Position numbers and translations under genes: made by a program. Positions 1 through 10,808 of a stretch of 42,669 nt of DNA are shown here, piece after piece. Source of the DNA: Lacticaseibacillus jixianensis. GTDB taxonomy: Bacteria; Bacillota; Bacilli; Lactobacillales; Lactobacillaceae. The notes below the pieces were generated by a model. The model worked only from the letters and a program-made list of their open reading frames with translations. It ran no database searches and was not told the DNA's origin. The stretch's first letter is position 1; each line of letters begins with the position of its first letter. Location of the stretch: assembly GCF_003946485.1 (NCBI RefSeq), contig NZ_RHOJ01000021.1, positions 1 to 42,669 of the forward strand, read 5' to 3'.

Positions 1-80
1 TAGCACTAACAAGAATAGGTCTTCATGGCCTTTTTGGTCTAGTCGTCAGGGTGTTGCACTTGAATTGTAAACTGGGGTTC
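1..80 (-). mobile_element. End of an IS30-family element (partial)
   Basis: The first 80 bases closely resemble the right end of the IS30-type remnant at 14261-15448. A stretch of about 28 bases starting at 8 is the same as one starting at 15370, and the terminal-repeat core GTGTTGCACTTG occurs in both (about 51-62 here, 15423-15434 there). By analogy the transposase would lie on the minus strand, left of the window. The junction with the chromosome is near 70-80, where the acyltransferase reading frame stops looking like its family. Only the end is visible, so the IS identity beyond 'IS30-like' is inferred. Confidence 0.7.
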
Positions 81-169
81 TTAGCAATATACAATTGTAA
101 TAAATGCATTAAGACTATTGTCAAGATACTGAATCCTTTTAAATAATCTACTAGTTGGACTCTCTTCAT
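23..169 (-). pseudogene. Acyltransferase family 3 N-terminal fragment, cut by IS30 end
   Basis: A minus-strand frame starts at ATG 169, five bases after a GGAGG ribosome-binding site and 25 bases beyond the rfbD stop. Its first 30 residues (MKRVQLVDYLKGFSILTIVL, then MHLLQLY) have the character of the first membrane segment of acyltransferase family 3 O-acyltransferases: D-Y-L-K-G followed by a hydrophobic helix containing a histidine. After about residue 31 the frame runs into the IS30 end and stops at 23. The family is usually 330-380 residues, so more than 90% is missing. In an EPS locus such enzymes O-acetylate the sugar repeat, and its position makes it the last gene of the rfb transcript. 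A possible C-terminal counterpart is at 21564-21800 on the other strand. The family call rests on a short segment. Confidence 0.6.
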
Positions 170-194
170 CTCAGCCTCCATTTTCATCTGTTAA

Positions 195-1043
195 TCAATC
201 GGCATGAATTTCTGCCATGAATTCCTTCAGCGCTTCCTGCCACGTCTGCATCTTGAACCCCGTCGCTTCGGTCTTGCTCAGATCCAGGATGGAGTGCCGC
301 GGCCGCCATGCCTTCTGCGGGTACTCAGCACTCGTCACGGGCAGGACCTCGGTGTCGGTGTCTTTGAGGATCTCCTTGGCGAACTCGTACCAATTGCAGC
401 TGTTCTCGTTTGACAGGTGGTAGATGCCGTAATCCAGGTTTTGATCCACCGCGAACAACATGAACTCGGCCAGCGTCTTGGTCCAAGACGGCCGGCCAAA
501 CTGATCATTCACCACCGTCAACTGATCGTGCGTCTTGGCCAAGTTAAGCATGGTGTAGACGAAGTTGTGGCCATATTCGCCGAACACCCAAGATGTCCGG
601 ATGATGTAATACTGCTTGGCGTACTTCTGAACCGCTTGCTCGCCTTCGTACTTGGTGCGGCCGTATTCGTTGCGCGGCGCCGGCTGATGGTCGACGGTGT
701 AGAGCTCATCGCTATCGCCATCAAAGACATAGTCAGTGCTGATGTAGATCAGGGTCGCATTATTGGCACCGGCCGCCTTGGCCATGTTCTCGGTGCCTTT
801 GGCGTTGACCAGCTCGTCGATGGCCTTGCCCTCATCTTCGGCTTTATCGACCGCCGTGTAGGCCGCGCAGTGGTAAACCACGTCCGGCTGATAGTCGGCA
901 AAGTAGGCATTGACCGCCTGTTCATCGGTGATATCCAGTTCCTTGGCGTCGGTCGCCCGGTAGGCGATCCCGCGGCCGTCCAACATGTGACGCAGCTCGG
1001 TGCCCAGCTGACCATTAGCCCCAGTAATCAAAATCTTCTTCAT
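195..1043 (-). CDS. rfbD: dTDP-4-dehydrorhamnose reductase
   Basis: This enzyme catalyses the last step of dTDP-L-rhamnose synthesis, NAD(P)H reduction of dTDP-4-keto-L-rhamnose in the cytoplasm. The 282-residue protein has the Rossmann motif GANGQLG at residues 8-14 and the short-chain-dehydrogenase Tyr-Lys pair Y127/K131 (in YGRTK), and is of normal length. The frame is open further upstream, but I chose ATG 1043 because a GGAG lies nine bases before it; the ATG at 1052 sits directly on that site. It follows rfbB after 64 bases that contain a terminator-like hairpin (1071-1096), so it may be expressed less than rfbA-C. Base composition is GC-rich like the other rfb genes and unlike the EPS core. 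Confidence 0.95.
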   Translation of the reverse strand: MKKILITGANGQLGTELRHMLDGRGIAYRATDAKELDITDEQAVNAYFADYQPDVVYHCAAYTAVDKAEDEGKAIDELVNAKGTENMAKAAGANNATLIYISTDYVFDGDSDELYTVDHQPAPRNEYGRTKYEGEQAVQKYAKQYYIIRTSWVFGEYGHNFVYTMLNLAKTHDQLTVVNDQFGRPSWTKTLAEFMLFAVDQNLDYGIYHLSNENSCNWYEFAKEILKDTDTEVLPVTSAEYPQKAWRPRHSILDLSKTEATGFKMQTWQEALKEFMAEIHAD

Positions 1044-1070
1044 CAATTTCATCTCCGTGTTTTGACACAA

Positions 1071-1100
1071 AAGCGAAGCGACTGCGCGCTTCGCTTTTTG
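1071..1100 (-). terminator. Intercistronic hairpin between rfbB and rfbD
   Basis: AAGCGAAGCG (1071-1080) and CGCTTCGCTT (1087-1096) pair over ten bases around a six-base loop. Read on the minus strand, the direction of rfb transcription, the stem is followed by TTTTGTG. This looks like a weak terminator or attenuator inside the operon, or an mRNA-stabilising hairpin. The plus strand also has a T run after the stem. Confidence 0.55.
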
Positions 1101-1107
1101 CGTTGGC

Positions 1108-2704
<1,597 letters not shown>

Positions 2705-2708
<4 letters not shown>

Positions 2709-3583
2709 TTGTTCTCCTCCTGTTTCACTAACTGCAACAGATACTGGCCGTACTCCGTCTTCTTCAGTGGCTGCGCCAGCTCCTCGACCTGCTTGATATC
2801 GATATAGCCCATCCGGTAGGCAATCTCTTCCAAGTTGGAGATCTGTAGGTTCTGACGGTGCTGGATCGAGGCGATGAACGCCGAGGCCGTCTGCAGGGAC
2901 TCGTGGGTCCCGGTATCAAGCCAGGCAAAGCCGCGGCCCATCAGTTCAACGTCGAGCTCCCCGCGCCGCAGGTATTCCTGGTTGACGTCGGTGATCTCAA
3001 GCTCCCCACGCGCGGATGGCTTGATGTTTTGGGCAATCTTCACCACGTCGTTATCGTAGAAGTAGAGCCCCGTCACGGCATAATTAGACGCCGGGTGCGT
3101 CGGCTTTTCCACGATAGACTTAGCGTGCATGTGCTCGTCAAAGTCGACCACGCCGAAACGTTCTGGGTCGTTGACGTGATAGCCAAACACCGTCGCGCCT
3201 TTTTCCTTTGCTGCGGCACGTTGCAGCATCTTCGACAGGCCGCCACCGTAGAAGACGTTGTCCCCTAGGATCAGGCAGACGGAATCGTCGCCGATAAAGT
3301 CCGCGGCCAGGATGAATGCCTCAGCCAAGCCGTTGGGATGCTCTTGCACTTTGTAGCTGAGATTGAGCCCGATCTCATGACCGTCCCCAAACAACTCCTC
3401 AAATCTTGGGAGATCCTTGGGGGTGGAAATCAGCATGATGTCCCGAATCCCCGCCAGCATCAACGTGGACATCGGGTAGTAGATCATGGGTTTGTCGTAA
3501 ATCGGAATCAGTTGCTTTGAGATTGCCCGAGTAATCGGATAGAGCCGTGTCCCCGAGCCACCTGCTAAAATAATGCCCTTCAT
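2705..3583 (-). CDS. rfbA: Glucose-1-phosphate thymidylyltransferase
   Basis: First gene and first enzyme of the rhamnose module: glucose-1-phosphate plus dTTP gives dTDP-glucose. The 292-residue protein has the nucleotidyltransferase signature GGSGTRLYP at residues 8-16 and the following [15 protein letters not shown] block, with the family's normal length. The ATG at 3583 has an AAGGGG site eight bases upstream. The order rfbA-rfbC-rfbB-rfbD, with 4-bp overlap and 2-bp spacing, is a standard lactobacillar arrangement. The dTDP-rhamnose should feed the glycosyltransferases of the EPS core at 4995-19616. No clear promoter was identified in the 396 bases upstream, which carry an IS30 end. Confidence 0.96.
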
Positions 3584-3979
3584 AACTCGATCCCCTTTGT
3601 ATGCTAGCCTTCTCTTAATACCATCTTCCCCAGTATGCCATGAGTAGCGAAATCAGGCCACTTCGAATTTGTAAGATAATTTGGTTGAAGCTATGATTAA
3701 TTATATAACTCTCAAATATGCGCCGTTGGAGGTCGCTTAGACGTTATAGTTAATAGTTATCGAGTCTTAAATTGAACGTAAATTGAGTTACTAAACTTGA
3801 ATATTCAGTGATTACTTGATCGCTGAATCGATACTTTCTGCCGACGCTCCGAATACATGGTTGGAAATAGAGGACGGATTTACACTTCAAGTGCAACAAG
3901 TTAGCTAAATAGAAAGACTCATAGCCTGTGTCCTTGTAAAACGGAATCACCACAAGACCACAACAAGGAGAACTCGACT
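3584..3979. other. Upstream region of rfbA with an IS30 left end
   Basis: An AT-rich stretch with no convincing gene. The part nearest rfbA should hold its promoter, but I see no clear -35/-10 pair. Around 3881-3899 the sequence has a CAAGTGCAACA core like that in the terminal repeats of the IS30-type elements at 1-80 and 14261-15448, reading into the transposase at 3980; I take this as the left end of that element. The short open frame at 3750-3953 shows no family features. Confidence 0.5.
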
Positions 3980-4684
3980 ATGAGTCCATACAATCATCTC
4001 ACCTTAAAGGAACGCGAAACAATACTGCTTGGTCTCAATAATGGTCTGACTCAAGAAGTCATTGCAAAATCTCTGGGGCGCTCACGGAACACCATCAGCC
4101 GTGAAGTCGCTCACAATGGCGATTGGGAGAATTACTCTGTATCGGAAGCTCAGACGCGTGACAAGAAGGTTCGTGAGCACTCTCGCCGACCACGAATCCT
4201 CGCAGATGATCAAGTGTGCGAGCGCGTGGTCCGTTACATCGTCGAGCTGCATTGGTCACCTGAACAGATTGCCGGACGTATACGCCACGAAAGCAGTCCG
4301 ATTCAGATCAGTTACCTAACGATTTATCGCGGCATCTACCGCAACAACCTTGGCGTTCCGCTTACAAGCCATGGTGCTCGTGGCATTGCTCGGCAGTTAC
4401 GCCATCGCGGTAAGGCGCGTAAGGTGAAAGGCACCGTCAATGAAAGACGTGGGCGGTTCAACGAAGCGCCTTCAATCCCTGACCGCCCATTATCAGCGGA
4501 GAATCGGTGCTGGTTTGGTCATCGGGAGGGTGACACGGTCCGCGGCAAGACTGGACACTCAGCTCTAGTCACCTTAGTCGACCGTAGATTACGTTATCTG
4601 CTTTCAGTGCGAGTATCGACGGCTAATGCCAGTCAGGTCGAGAAAGCAATGGTGGCCCTGCTAAGTGAGCAGCCACGAGGCTGA
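3980..4684 (+). pseudogene. IS30-family transposase, truncated
   Basis: The 234-residue product starts with an IS30-type helix-turn-helix (LTLKERETILLGLNNGLTQE and then SLGRSRNTISREV) and continues with the middle region (WSPEQIAGRI) and the first DDE block (WFGHREGDTVRGKTGHSALV, with the first acidic residue). It stops at 4682-4684. About 20-45 bases later another frame still reads D-R-G-S-E-F-A, the family's second acidic block (DNGSEFA-like). So a stop and frame change cut the gene, and the last third and right terminal repeat are missing. AAGGAG lies nine bases before ATG 3980. It lies on the opposite strand to its neighbours and separates the rhamnose genes from the EPS core. Confidence 0.85.
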
Positions 4685-4888
4685 ACGAGAACCGTTTCCG
4701 CCCGACCGAGGAAGCGAGTTTGCACACGCACATTACCTCACCAATTTAGATTTGGTGTGGTAATCATACTGCCTAGCAAGGGGCAATTATATCCGGTCTG
4801 TCATTGGGTGCCTATGGAGAGCACCTAAACCATTTGAGATCCAGATGCTCAAGAAAAATATTATCAACTCTTCTTGACGAAGAAGCCA

Positions 4889-4934
4889 AAATAATTCCGG
4901 AGGGCGGGCTGGCTGCCCGTGTCTGGAATTATTT
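4889..4934 (-). terminator. Long inverted repeat, likely terminator of the EPS core
   Basis: AAATAATTCC (4889-4898) pairs perfectly with GGAATTATTT (4925-4934), and an inner GGGCGGGC/GCCCG stem extends the hairpin. On the minus strand the stem ends in an ATTATTTT tract, so it can terminate transcription coming through the last glycosyltransferase gene, whose stop is 60 bases away. The rest of 4685-4994 is IS30 debris and unassigned sequence. Confidence 0.5.
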
Positions 4935-4994
4935 GTCGCGCTTGCTTGAAGTCGGGTTGGTATAAAGTGTGCGTCAATAATAATCAGAGATAAA

Positions 4995-6185
4995 TTATTT
5001 TCCAAGAATATCTTCCATCGTGTTAGCAGGGCTAAAAGCTGCGACTTCTTTATTTGAGATACCGTTATATTCTGAGTTCTTGATTGCGTGAATTGCATTT
5101 AGAATAGAATCAGAATTGTTGTCGCAGAAGATATAGCGATTGAATTTAGAGAAGAATTTATATAGCACCTTTTTTTCTTCTGCAGTACCGTCAAGTATAA
5201 ACAATATTCTCTTGTTGGTTGATGAATATTGATATATTTTCCCGGGAATCTGTCCACCATGCAAATTGCACAGAAACACTAGAACAGTGGTTCCATCTTC
5301 CACTTTTGATAACTCAGCTAGACTAATTCGTGGGCGAACATGAATTAGGTCAGTTGAGGTCAAAGCCAAGTCGCTATTTCCGATTATATTTCCACTTTCG
5401 CCGCTTGCTTCCAGTGCGTTCATAAAAGGCTTTAAGTTCCGGCTGAACGAATAGTAATCACCAAAGTATCCGTAAATCTCCTGGCTCGGAATATCGTTCA
5501 CGCTATCTTTCTCCTTATAATAATATGGAAGCGTGTGCCATTCCATCTTAGAAGCGAACCGAGGAAACGCCCTCTTCTGATACTTTAAAGTTAAAGGGCT
5601 TGAATATATAATCCGATCTGGACCACTTAACAGTTTCTCCTCCTCTTTAAACTGACGCGATTCATTAGACTGACTATAAAGGTCTCCAAGCCAAGGATCC
5701 TCCCAGATTTGTATCCACTTCTCCGCGTGAACATTTCCTTTCCTAAGTAATTCTTGTGCAAGGTGATGAGAGAAATAAGGTGTTGCCAAAGATATGATTT
5801 CATCATAGCTCTCAGAGTTATAAAACCTGCTTGCTCTTCGCATCCAAATGCTAGCTGTGCGACCATAGATGCCGTAAAAACGAAGAACGGTGCGCTTCAT
5901 AAGAGTGACTAAAGAAATTTTCTTAGATGAAGCCGTCTTTTTCGCACCGGCATTAATGGTAATTGGATTACTGTTAACGCTTGGAGGATCATAATTGAAC
6001 CAATTTCTCACTTCAGGCAGTTTAATTGAGTTATCTACAATACTTCCTTTGTTGCTCATAGAAAGGACGTCTACCTCATGACCCAACTGCACTGCACCAT
6101 TGATATAAGCAATGTGGCAGAGATTTGCTGACGAATTTACCTGTAAGCATGAACCAACCACAAACAATATCTTCATATTAAACAT
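4995..6185 (-). CDS. Glycosyltransferase, GT-B type (EPS core)
   Basis: A 396-residue protein, probably adding one sugar to the lipid-linked EPS repeat at the cytoplasmic face of the membrane. The N-terminus MKILFVVGSCLQVNSSANLC begins the first Rossmann-like domain of GT-B enzymes (residues 4-23). Near residues 310-330, CNLHGGQIPGKIYQY resembles the donor-binding end of EPS glycosyltransferases (G-Q-I-P-x-K-x-x-x-Y). Starts at 6185 or at the second ATG (6176) are both possible, as one GGAAGG lies upstream of both. It is the last gene of the minus-strand core, 38 bases after wzy. Donor and acceptor sugars cannot be read from the sequence. Codon use is AT-rich like the rest of the core. Confidence 0.75.
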   Translation of the reverse strand: MFNMKILFVVGSCLQVNSSANLCHIAYINGAVQLGHEVDVLSMSNKGSIVDNSIKLPEVRNWFNYDPPSVNSNPITINAGAKKTASSKKISLVTLMKRTVLRFYGIYGRTASIWMRRASRFYNSESYDEIISLATPYFSHHLAQELLRKGNVHAEKWIQIWEDPWLGDLYSQSNESRQFKEEEKLLSGPDRIIYSSPLTLKYQKRAFPRFASKMEWHTLPYYYKEKDSVNDIPSQEIYGYFGDYYSFSRNLKPFMNALEASGESGNIIGNSDLALTSTDLIHVRPRISLAELSKVEDGTTVLVFLCNLHGGQIPGKIYQYSSTNKRILFILDGTAEEKKVLYKFFSKFNRYIFCDNNSDSILNAIHAIKNSEYNGISNKEVAAFSPANTMEDILGK

Positions 6186-6223
6186 TTTCCTTCCATCTTA
6201 CATAGGTGTGGGCACTCGTGTAA

Positions 6224-7432
6224 TTAAGAATTACTGTCAGCCCGCGGCAAATAAAAACCTAGTGTTAGCGCAACAAGTATGATTGTAGCATTAGTAAACA
6301 TCGACTCAACGAACGAACCGGCGATTACATATACAAACAATGAAAGTGCTGCGACTAGAGAATAATACTTGTTTTGAAACTTTTTAAGAATGTCTTTGAA
6401 GATATAAGCTAAAGCAGATAGGTAAAGCACCGTCCCGAGAAAGCCGTATTGGCCAAAGATATACGGCCAATAGGTATCAGATACATAGTCTGATCCAGTT
6501 GTCTGAGATATTCCATCAACATTAGCAATACCATATCGGGAATAAACGGGGGAATAATACTCAGCTGAAATAGCACTGGCAAACGTGGCAAAACCTGCCC
6601 CAAAAGGGAAACTCTGTTTGGCAATTTGGAAACCAACAATGTAGAGTGCGGGCCTAGCAGCCATCAGGCCCCAACTAAGATAGCTCATTAATTTGTTGCG
6701 TCCCAGATAGTAGATGGCACTAAGAATGATAATTATAGCAAGAACAAGCCTTCTTCTAGTTCGAGTAGATGTGGTCCTTGAGGCAACTCTGTGATATCTG
6801 CCTCTAAGAAGGATGGCAAGGATAACTGTAGCAGCCATGTACATGAAGGCCTTTGTTCTCATGCTAAAGAATAAGACGATAAACCCACTTACCAGGTATA
6901 GGGAATTAATGCGTATTCCCTTAGCAATGAGGACTGTGCATAGGATTACAACTGAGGCGACCAGGAATGTGGAATGTGAGTATAAGAAGGTAAATGTTTT
7001 AATTGGTCCACGGTATCCACTATTCATTCCGATATTTGCGAACTGATTCAGAATTGAAAAGAATAGTAGTGTAAGAAGATACGCTTTGCTGAATCGGATA
7101 ATGTTTTTTTGGACACGAGGATTATTGTTCTTCATAAATGCTGAACTATAGAGGTATACAATAAAAAATTTGCTAACCGCCAAAATATCCTTAAGAATGG
7201 CCACTGCATTTGTTTGATAGTGATTCAAAAAGGTTCCCAAAAAACCAATAAATAGAAAACCTACCCCTAGTAGAATGATCTTCCAGTAGTCCTTAGCCAT
7301 TCTTTTGTGTGATATCTTAACTAGGAAGAGGACAAGCATGACTAAGGCCACGGTCTCGTCAAAATAGCCTAATGCGGGAATATATTTCTCGAAAATATTT
7401 TCTAAGATTAAAAAGACGAACAATAGGTCCAT
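6224..7432 (-). CDS. wzy: Wzy-type polysaccharide polymerase
   Basis: A 402-residue, very hydrophobic protein with roughly ten membrane segments throughout and a large polar loop around residues 265-315 that contains several tyrosines. This is the usual topology of Wzy polymerases, which join flipped repeat units on the outer face of the membrane. Sequence conservation in this family is weak, so the call rests on topology, length and position among EPS glycosyltransferases and a Wzx flippase. ATG 7432 has GGAG ten bases upstream. It lies 20 bases downstream of the preceding glycosyltransferase gene and appears co-transcribed. An O-antigen-ligase-like protein is the main alternative. Confidence 0.8.
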   Translation of the reverse strand: MDLLFVFLILENIFEKYIPALGYFDETVALVMLVLFLVKISHKRMAKDYWKIILLGVGFLFIGFLGTFLNHYQTNAVAILKDILAVSKFFIVYLYSSAFMKNNNPRVQKNIIRFSKAYLLTLLFFSILNQFANIGMNSGYRGPIKTFTFLYSHSTFLVASVVILCTVLIAKGIRINSLYLVSGFIVLFFSMRTKAFMYMAATVILAILLRGRYHRVASRTTSTRTRRRLVLAIIIILSAIYYLGRNKLMSYLSWGLMAARPALYIVGFQIAKQSFPFGAGFATFASAISAEYYSPVYSRYGIANVDGISQTTGSDYVSDTYWPYIFGQYGFLGTVLYLSALAYIFKDILKKFQNKYYSLVAALSLFVYVIAGSFVESMFTNATIILVALTLGFYLPRADSNS

Positions 7433-7452
7433 AACTTAACATCTCCAAAGAG

Positions 7453-8601
7453 TCAGGTAGTAGCCAAGGTTTCTATTTGATTTTCGACCAGCTGCACAGT
7501 TGTAGAAAGATCATAGCCTGATGCTTTAATGTCATTGGAAGTGTCAGTTCTTGGAATCCTTCCCAATTCTTGAATCCGCTTCGCCCATTCATGAGGGGAG
7601 CTTTTTAAACTCATAAAGCTGGTATTCTTTGTAATACCTACTTCTTTGGAGATTGTGTCAGAAAAGAGGCAGGGTAGTCCGGCTGCTTGGGCTTCAATAC
7701 CAACTACGGGAAGACCCTCATATAATGACGGTAGGAGGAAAACATCCATCGCTTGCATAAGTTGAGCTATATCAGCTCGTTCACCCAAGAATCTTATCGA
7801 CTTGCTTAAGTTTTTCTTAGCCACATATTCTCGAACTGCATCCTGTAATTCGCCAACTCCAACCAATAAGAGAATTGCCTTATTGTTCAACCTATGCAAC
7901 GCTTCAAAGATGTTAATAAGTTGAATGTGGTTTTTTTGTTCAACGAATCTTCCGACATGGCCCACTATAAATGAATCTTCCGGGAGATTTAGCTCAAGGC
8001 GCGCAAGAGACCTCTTGGACTTACTAAAAGCATAATCCTCAGATTCCACAGCATTCGGAACCCACACATAGTCTTTCTCTGCAACTGACTTTTCTCCAAA
8101 CATCCAGGATGCGGCCTCTCTTGAAGGGGCAAATTTTTTGTTTGCGATGTGGTTAATGTAACGGCGACCTAGCGAATTTGCCATTCTGTGAATTAAATTG
8201 AGATCAACTTCGGATGAATTGTGGGAATGTATAATAATCTTCTTAATACCGCAAAAACGACAAATGAGAGGATACTTGAATACGGCAGAGGGTGAACTTA
8301 AATTAAAATACGCTATGTCATAGTTCTTCCTGGCTGTATGAATTGTGTTTTTTAAAATAGTTATAGCCTGGTTGACTCTGCCGGGTTTTGCGCCTCTAGC
8401 AAGGGGAATCTTCTTTCCACCTGCTCTATTCAGAGCTCCATCAAAGAACTCTCTTCGGTCAAGTTTCGTAATGAAATCAAGCTCGATTTTTGACTTATCT
8501 ATACCTCTGAACAGATTTATAGAGTATCGTTCAATCCCGCCACTCGTCAGGCTATAAACCATATAAAAGACCCGTATGGTCTTATTCTTTTCTTTTTTCA
8601 T
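7453..8601 (-). CDS. Glycosyltransferase family 4
   Basis: A 382-residue retaining GT-B enzyme of the EPS core. Visible features are the N-terminal GGIERY loop (residues 21-26), the start of the second domain (VGHVGRFVEQKN, 213-224) and the family E-x7-E donor motif (EGLPVVGIE, 295-303). The frame is open 40 codons upstream, but ATG 8601 has a GGAG five bases before it and lies one base after the stop of the next gene, so translation is probably coupled. It likely transfers a hexose or rhamnose, but specificity cannot be read. AT-rich like its neighbours. Confidence 0.88.
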   Translation of the reverse strand: MKKEKNKTIRVFYMVYSLTSGGIERYSINLFRGIDKSKIELDFITKLDRREFFDGALNRAGGKKIPLARGAKPGRVNQAITILKNTIHTARKNYDIAYFNLSSPSAVFKYPLICRFCGIKKIIIHSHNSSEVDLNLIHRMANSLGRRYINHIANKKFAPSREAASWMFGEKSVAEKDYVWVPNAVESEDYAFSKSKRSLARLELNLPEDSFIVGHVGRFVEQKNHIQLINIFEALHRLNNKAILLLVGVGELQDAVREYVAKKNLSKSIRFLGERADIAQLMQAMDVFLLPSLYEGLPVVGIEAQAAGLPCLFSDTISKEVGITKNTSFMSLKSSPHEWAKRIQELGRIPRTDTSNDIKASGYDLSTTVQLVENQIETLATT

Positions 8602-8602
8602 T

Positions 8603-9688
8603 TTAACTCCTATGGAGACGTTTAAGAACAGCGTAGTATATTTCATTATATCCGTCGATAAACTTTTTGTACTGATAATTATTAATATATGATTCTTTTG
8701 CTTTATTGCCGATTTTGACACGTAGCTCCTTACTGCTAGCTAGTCTCAAAATGGCATTTGCAAAATCTATGCTTGACTCCTTCTTGGCTAGCAGTCCATT
8801 CTGATTATTTTCAATTAACTCATTATTTCCTGGAATATCACTCGCAATCATTGCTTTTGCCTGCGAAAACACCTCAATAGGAATTAAAGGGAGGCCTTCC
8901 CATCTTGAGGATAGAACAACAAAGTCGAGTTGATCAATAATATCATATATGTGTGACTGGTAGCCGAGAAATATAATGTAATTGTTCAAATTTAAAGATG
9001 CAACCTGTTGTCTAAGAGCTTCTTTGTCGTCTCCATCGCCAATAATGACGCCCACGATAGCTGGATTCTTCTTCCGGGCAAGTGCAATAGAATCAATGAA
9101 TACATCCATTCCCTTTTGTTTAGTCAATCGACCGATACTACCGACTAAGCACTTACCTTCACTGCGCAATCTAGCTAATTCATTGTTTCTGCTTCCACTT
9201 AGGTGAACGGACACCGAGTTATAAACTACTTGGATCGAATCTGGATTTATGCCATAAAATCCTTCTAAATTTTTTTTAACACCTTGTCCTACGGCCACAA
9301 TTTGTGTTTCTTTTAGGGAAAATCGGACAAGAGAGCGCCTATTCGTGAATATATTATGGGCTGTGTAGACGGTTGGAATACCAGTTAAAGCGGAAATTAT
9401 TCGTGCGTAAAACGCAGCCATGCGATGGTGGGTGTGTACTAGTTGTATTTTGTATTTTCTAATGGTTAACCAAATCTTTAGAAAGCAGGCTACCATCGTA
9501 AATGGATTTTTTGAGTCGATATCTGGCATGGTTACATGAGCAATTCCCAATCGCTTCAACTTGGGTACATATACTCCACCAGATGAAATCACGATCTGAT
9601 CTTGTTCTTTATTATCTCGGCAGAGTTGGTACACAATTTTTTCCGCACCTCCCTGTCCCATAGTTCTTGAGATATGTAATATGCGCAT
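8603..9688 (-). CDS. Glycosyltransferase family 4
   Basis: A 361-residue GT-B glycosyltransferase. The N-terminus MRILHISRTMGQGGAEKIVY has the GGAE acceptor-side loop, VGSIGRLTKQKG (182-193) opens the second domain, and EGLPLIPIE (264-272) is the E-x7-E donor motif. It follows the TagA/CpsF-type gene by five bases and precedes the next GT4 gene by one base, so the three form one tight unit. It probably adds the sugar after the ManNAc-type residue added by the upstream enzyme. That order is inferred from gene order alone. Confidence 0.88.
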   Translation of the reverse strand: MRILHISRTMGQGGAEKIVYQLCRDNKEQDQIVISSGGVYVPKLKRLGIAHVTMPDIDSKNPFTMVACFLKIWLTIRKYKIQLVHTHHRMAAFYARIISALTGIPTVYTAHNIFTNRRSLVRFSLKETQIVAVGQGVKKNLEGFYGINPDSIQVVYNSVSVHLSGSRNNELARLRSEGKCLVGSIGRLTKQKGMDVFIDSIALARKKNPAIVGVIIGDGDDKEALRQQVASLNLNNYIIFLGYQSHIYDIIDQLDFVVLSSRWEGLPLIPIEVFSQAKAMIASDIPGNNELIENNQNGLLAKKESSIDFANAILRLASSKELRVKIGNKAKESYINNYQYKKFIDGYNEIYYAVLKRLHRS

Positions 9689-9693
9689 TGTTC

Positions 9694-10482
9694 TTACCTC
9701 TTCACGTTCCCAGATAACTTCGCTTTAATCACGTGCCAGATGAAGGTGATATTTCCGAAGAGATATCGTCTTAGTAGACGCTTCGGTTCCTGACCGACTC
9801 TAAAGAGCCACTCTAGATTGGACTTTTGCATCCACAATGGTGCCCTAGGTATCTTTCCAGAGATTACGTCAAAGCTACCTCCGACACCCATAAAGACGCT
9901 TTTATTTCCATCGGCTTGCAGAAACTCCACTAGGTACTCCTTCAATGGCGAGGTAATCCCAACAAAAACAAGATCTGGCTTTAGCTCTTTTAACTGTTTT
10001 GATATTAGGGGCCATTCTTCTCTGCGAAAGTACCCATTTCTAACTCCGACAATTTTTAGGGTTGGATTTTGGTCCTTTAGCACCTTGGCTGCTTGCCGAA
10101 CAACCGACTCCTTTGCTCCCAGCAGGAAAATTTTGTACTGGTTTTTGCCGCTTAATTCCACAAGACGTTGCATTAGATCTATTCCAGCAACTCTCTCTGG
10201 CAGAGGTTCTCCCAGGAAACGGCTAGCAAGAACTAGTGATGCTCCGTCGGCATTGATAACGCCGCAGCTATTCACAATTTCACTAAATTCTGGATCCTTC
10301 TGCATTGCGTTTATCTTGTCTGCATTAACTCCTATGAGATGCAAAGGAGTGTTAGTCTTTATGTATTCGTTAACCAGCGAGACGGTTTGACTTTCGTCTA
10401 AGACGTCAACTTCGGCACCTAAAAGTTTGATTCTCGGATTATTTCCCAAGCGGACTTCTTGCATTGTTGATATTTGAGCCAC
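9694..10482 (-). CDS. WecG/TagA/CpsF-family glycosyltransferase (GT26)
   Basis: A 262-residue protein. Members transfer N-acetylmannosamine or a related sugar to an undecaprenyl-linked acceptor; TagA makes the teichoic-acid linkage unit and CpsF-type proteins act in capsule pathways. Family features seen are VNADKINAMQKDPEF near 50-65, INADGASLVLASRFLG near 78-93, the ERVAGIDLM block, and GVGGSFDVISGKIPRAPLWM near the C-terminus. The start is GTG 10482 with GGAG eight bases upstream. It fits the two WecB epimerases in this locus, which would supply UDP-ManNAc. It is now separated from them by an IS remnant, and its upstream region no longer shows an obvious promoter. Confidence 0.9.
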   Translation of the reverse strand: MAQISTMQEVRLGNNPRIKLLGAEVDVLDESQTVSLVNEYIKTNTPLHLIGVNADKINAMQKDPEFSEIVNSCGVINADGASLVLASRFLGEPLPERVAGIDLMQRLVELSGKNQYKIFLLGAKESVVRQAAKVLKDQNPTLKIVGVRNGYFRREEWPLISKQLKELKPDLVFVGITSPLKEYLVEFLQADGNKSVFMGVGGSFDVISGKIPRAPLWMQKSNLEWLFRVGQEPKRLLRRYLFGNITFIWHVIKAKLSGNVKR

Positions 10483-10808
10483 GTTAATTTCTCCATTATT
10501 GTTATAGTTTTAGTCAGTTTGGTAAAGCTTGTTAGCTGGTCATTGCATACTTATTAAGACGTTGATCTTCCCACCAGGATATGAGGCTTTGTTTCTGGCG
10601 GCTGACTTCTCAAAATATTAATAATCAAGTCCTGATATGGAAGTAGAGTGGCAATCTGAGGTCAATCCCAGTTGTTTGCGCAACTACTCTGACCATGTTC
10701 CAGACAGGCTATTCCTAGCATCGAATACGGCTTTGACATTTTCTACTGTCACGATTTGTGAGTCCATCGATTCAATTTAACTACTATAATTCGCGGGTAT
10801 ATCCATAA
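10483..10808. other. Gene-free stretch between tagA-like gene and IS remnant
   Basis: About 330 AT-rich bases with no convincing ORF and no recognised RNA. It must hold any promoter now driving the TagA-to-GT block, but no strong -35/-10 pair was found. It may be scar sequence from the IS insertion or an eroded gene. Confidence 0.4.
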
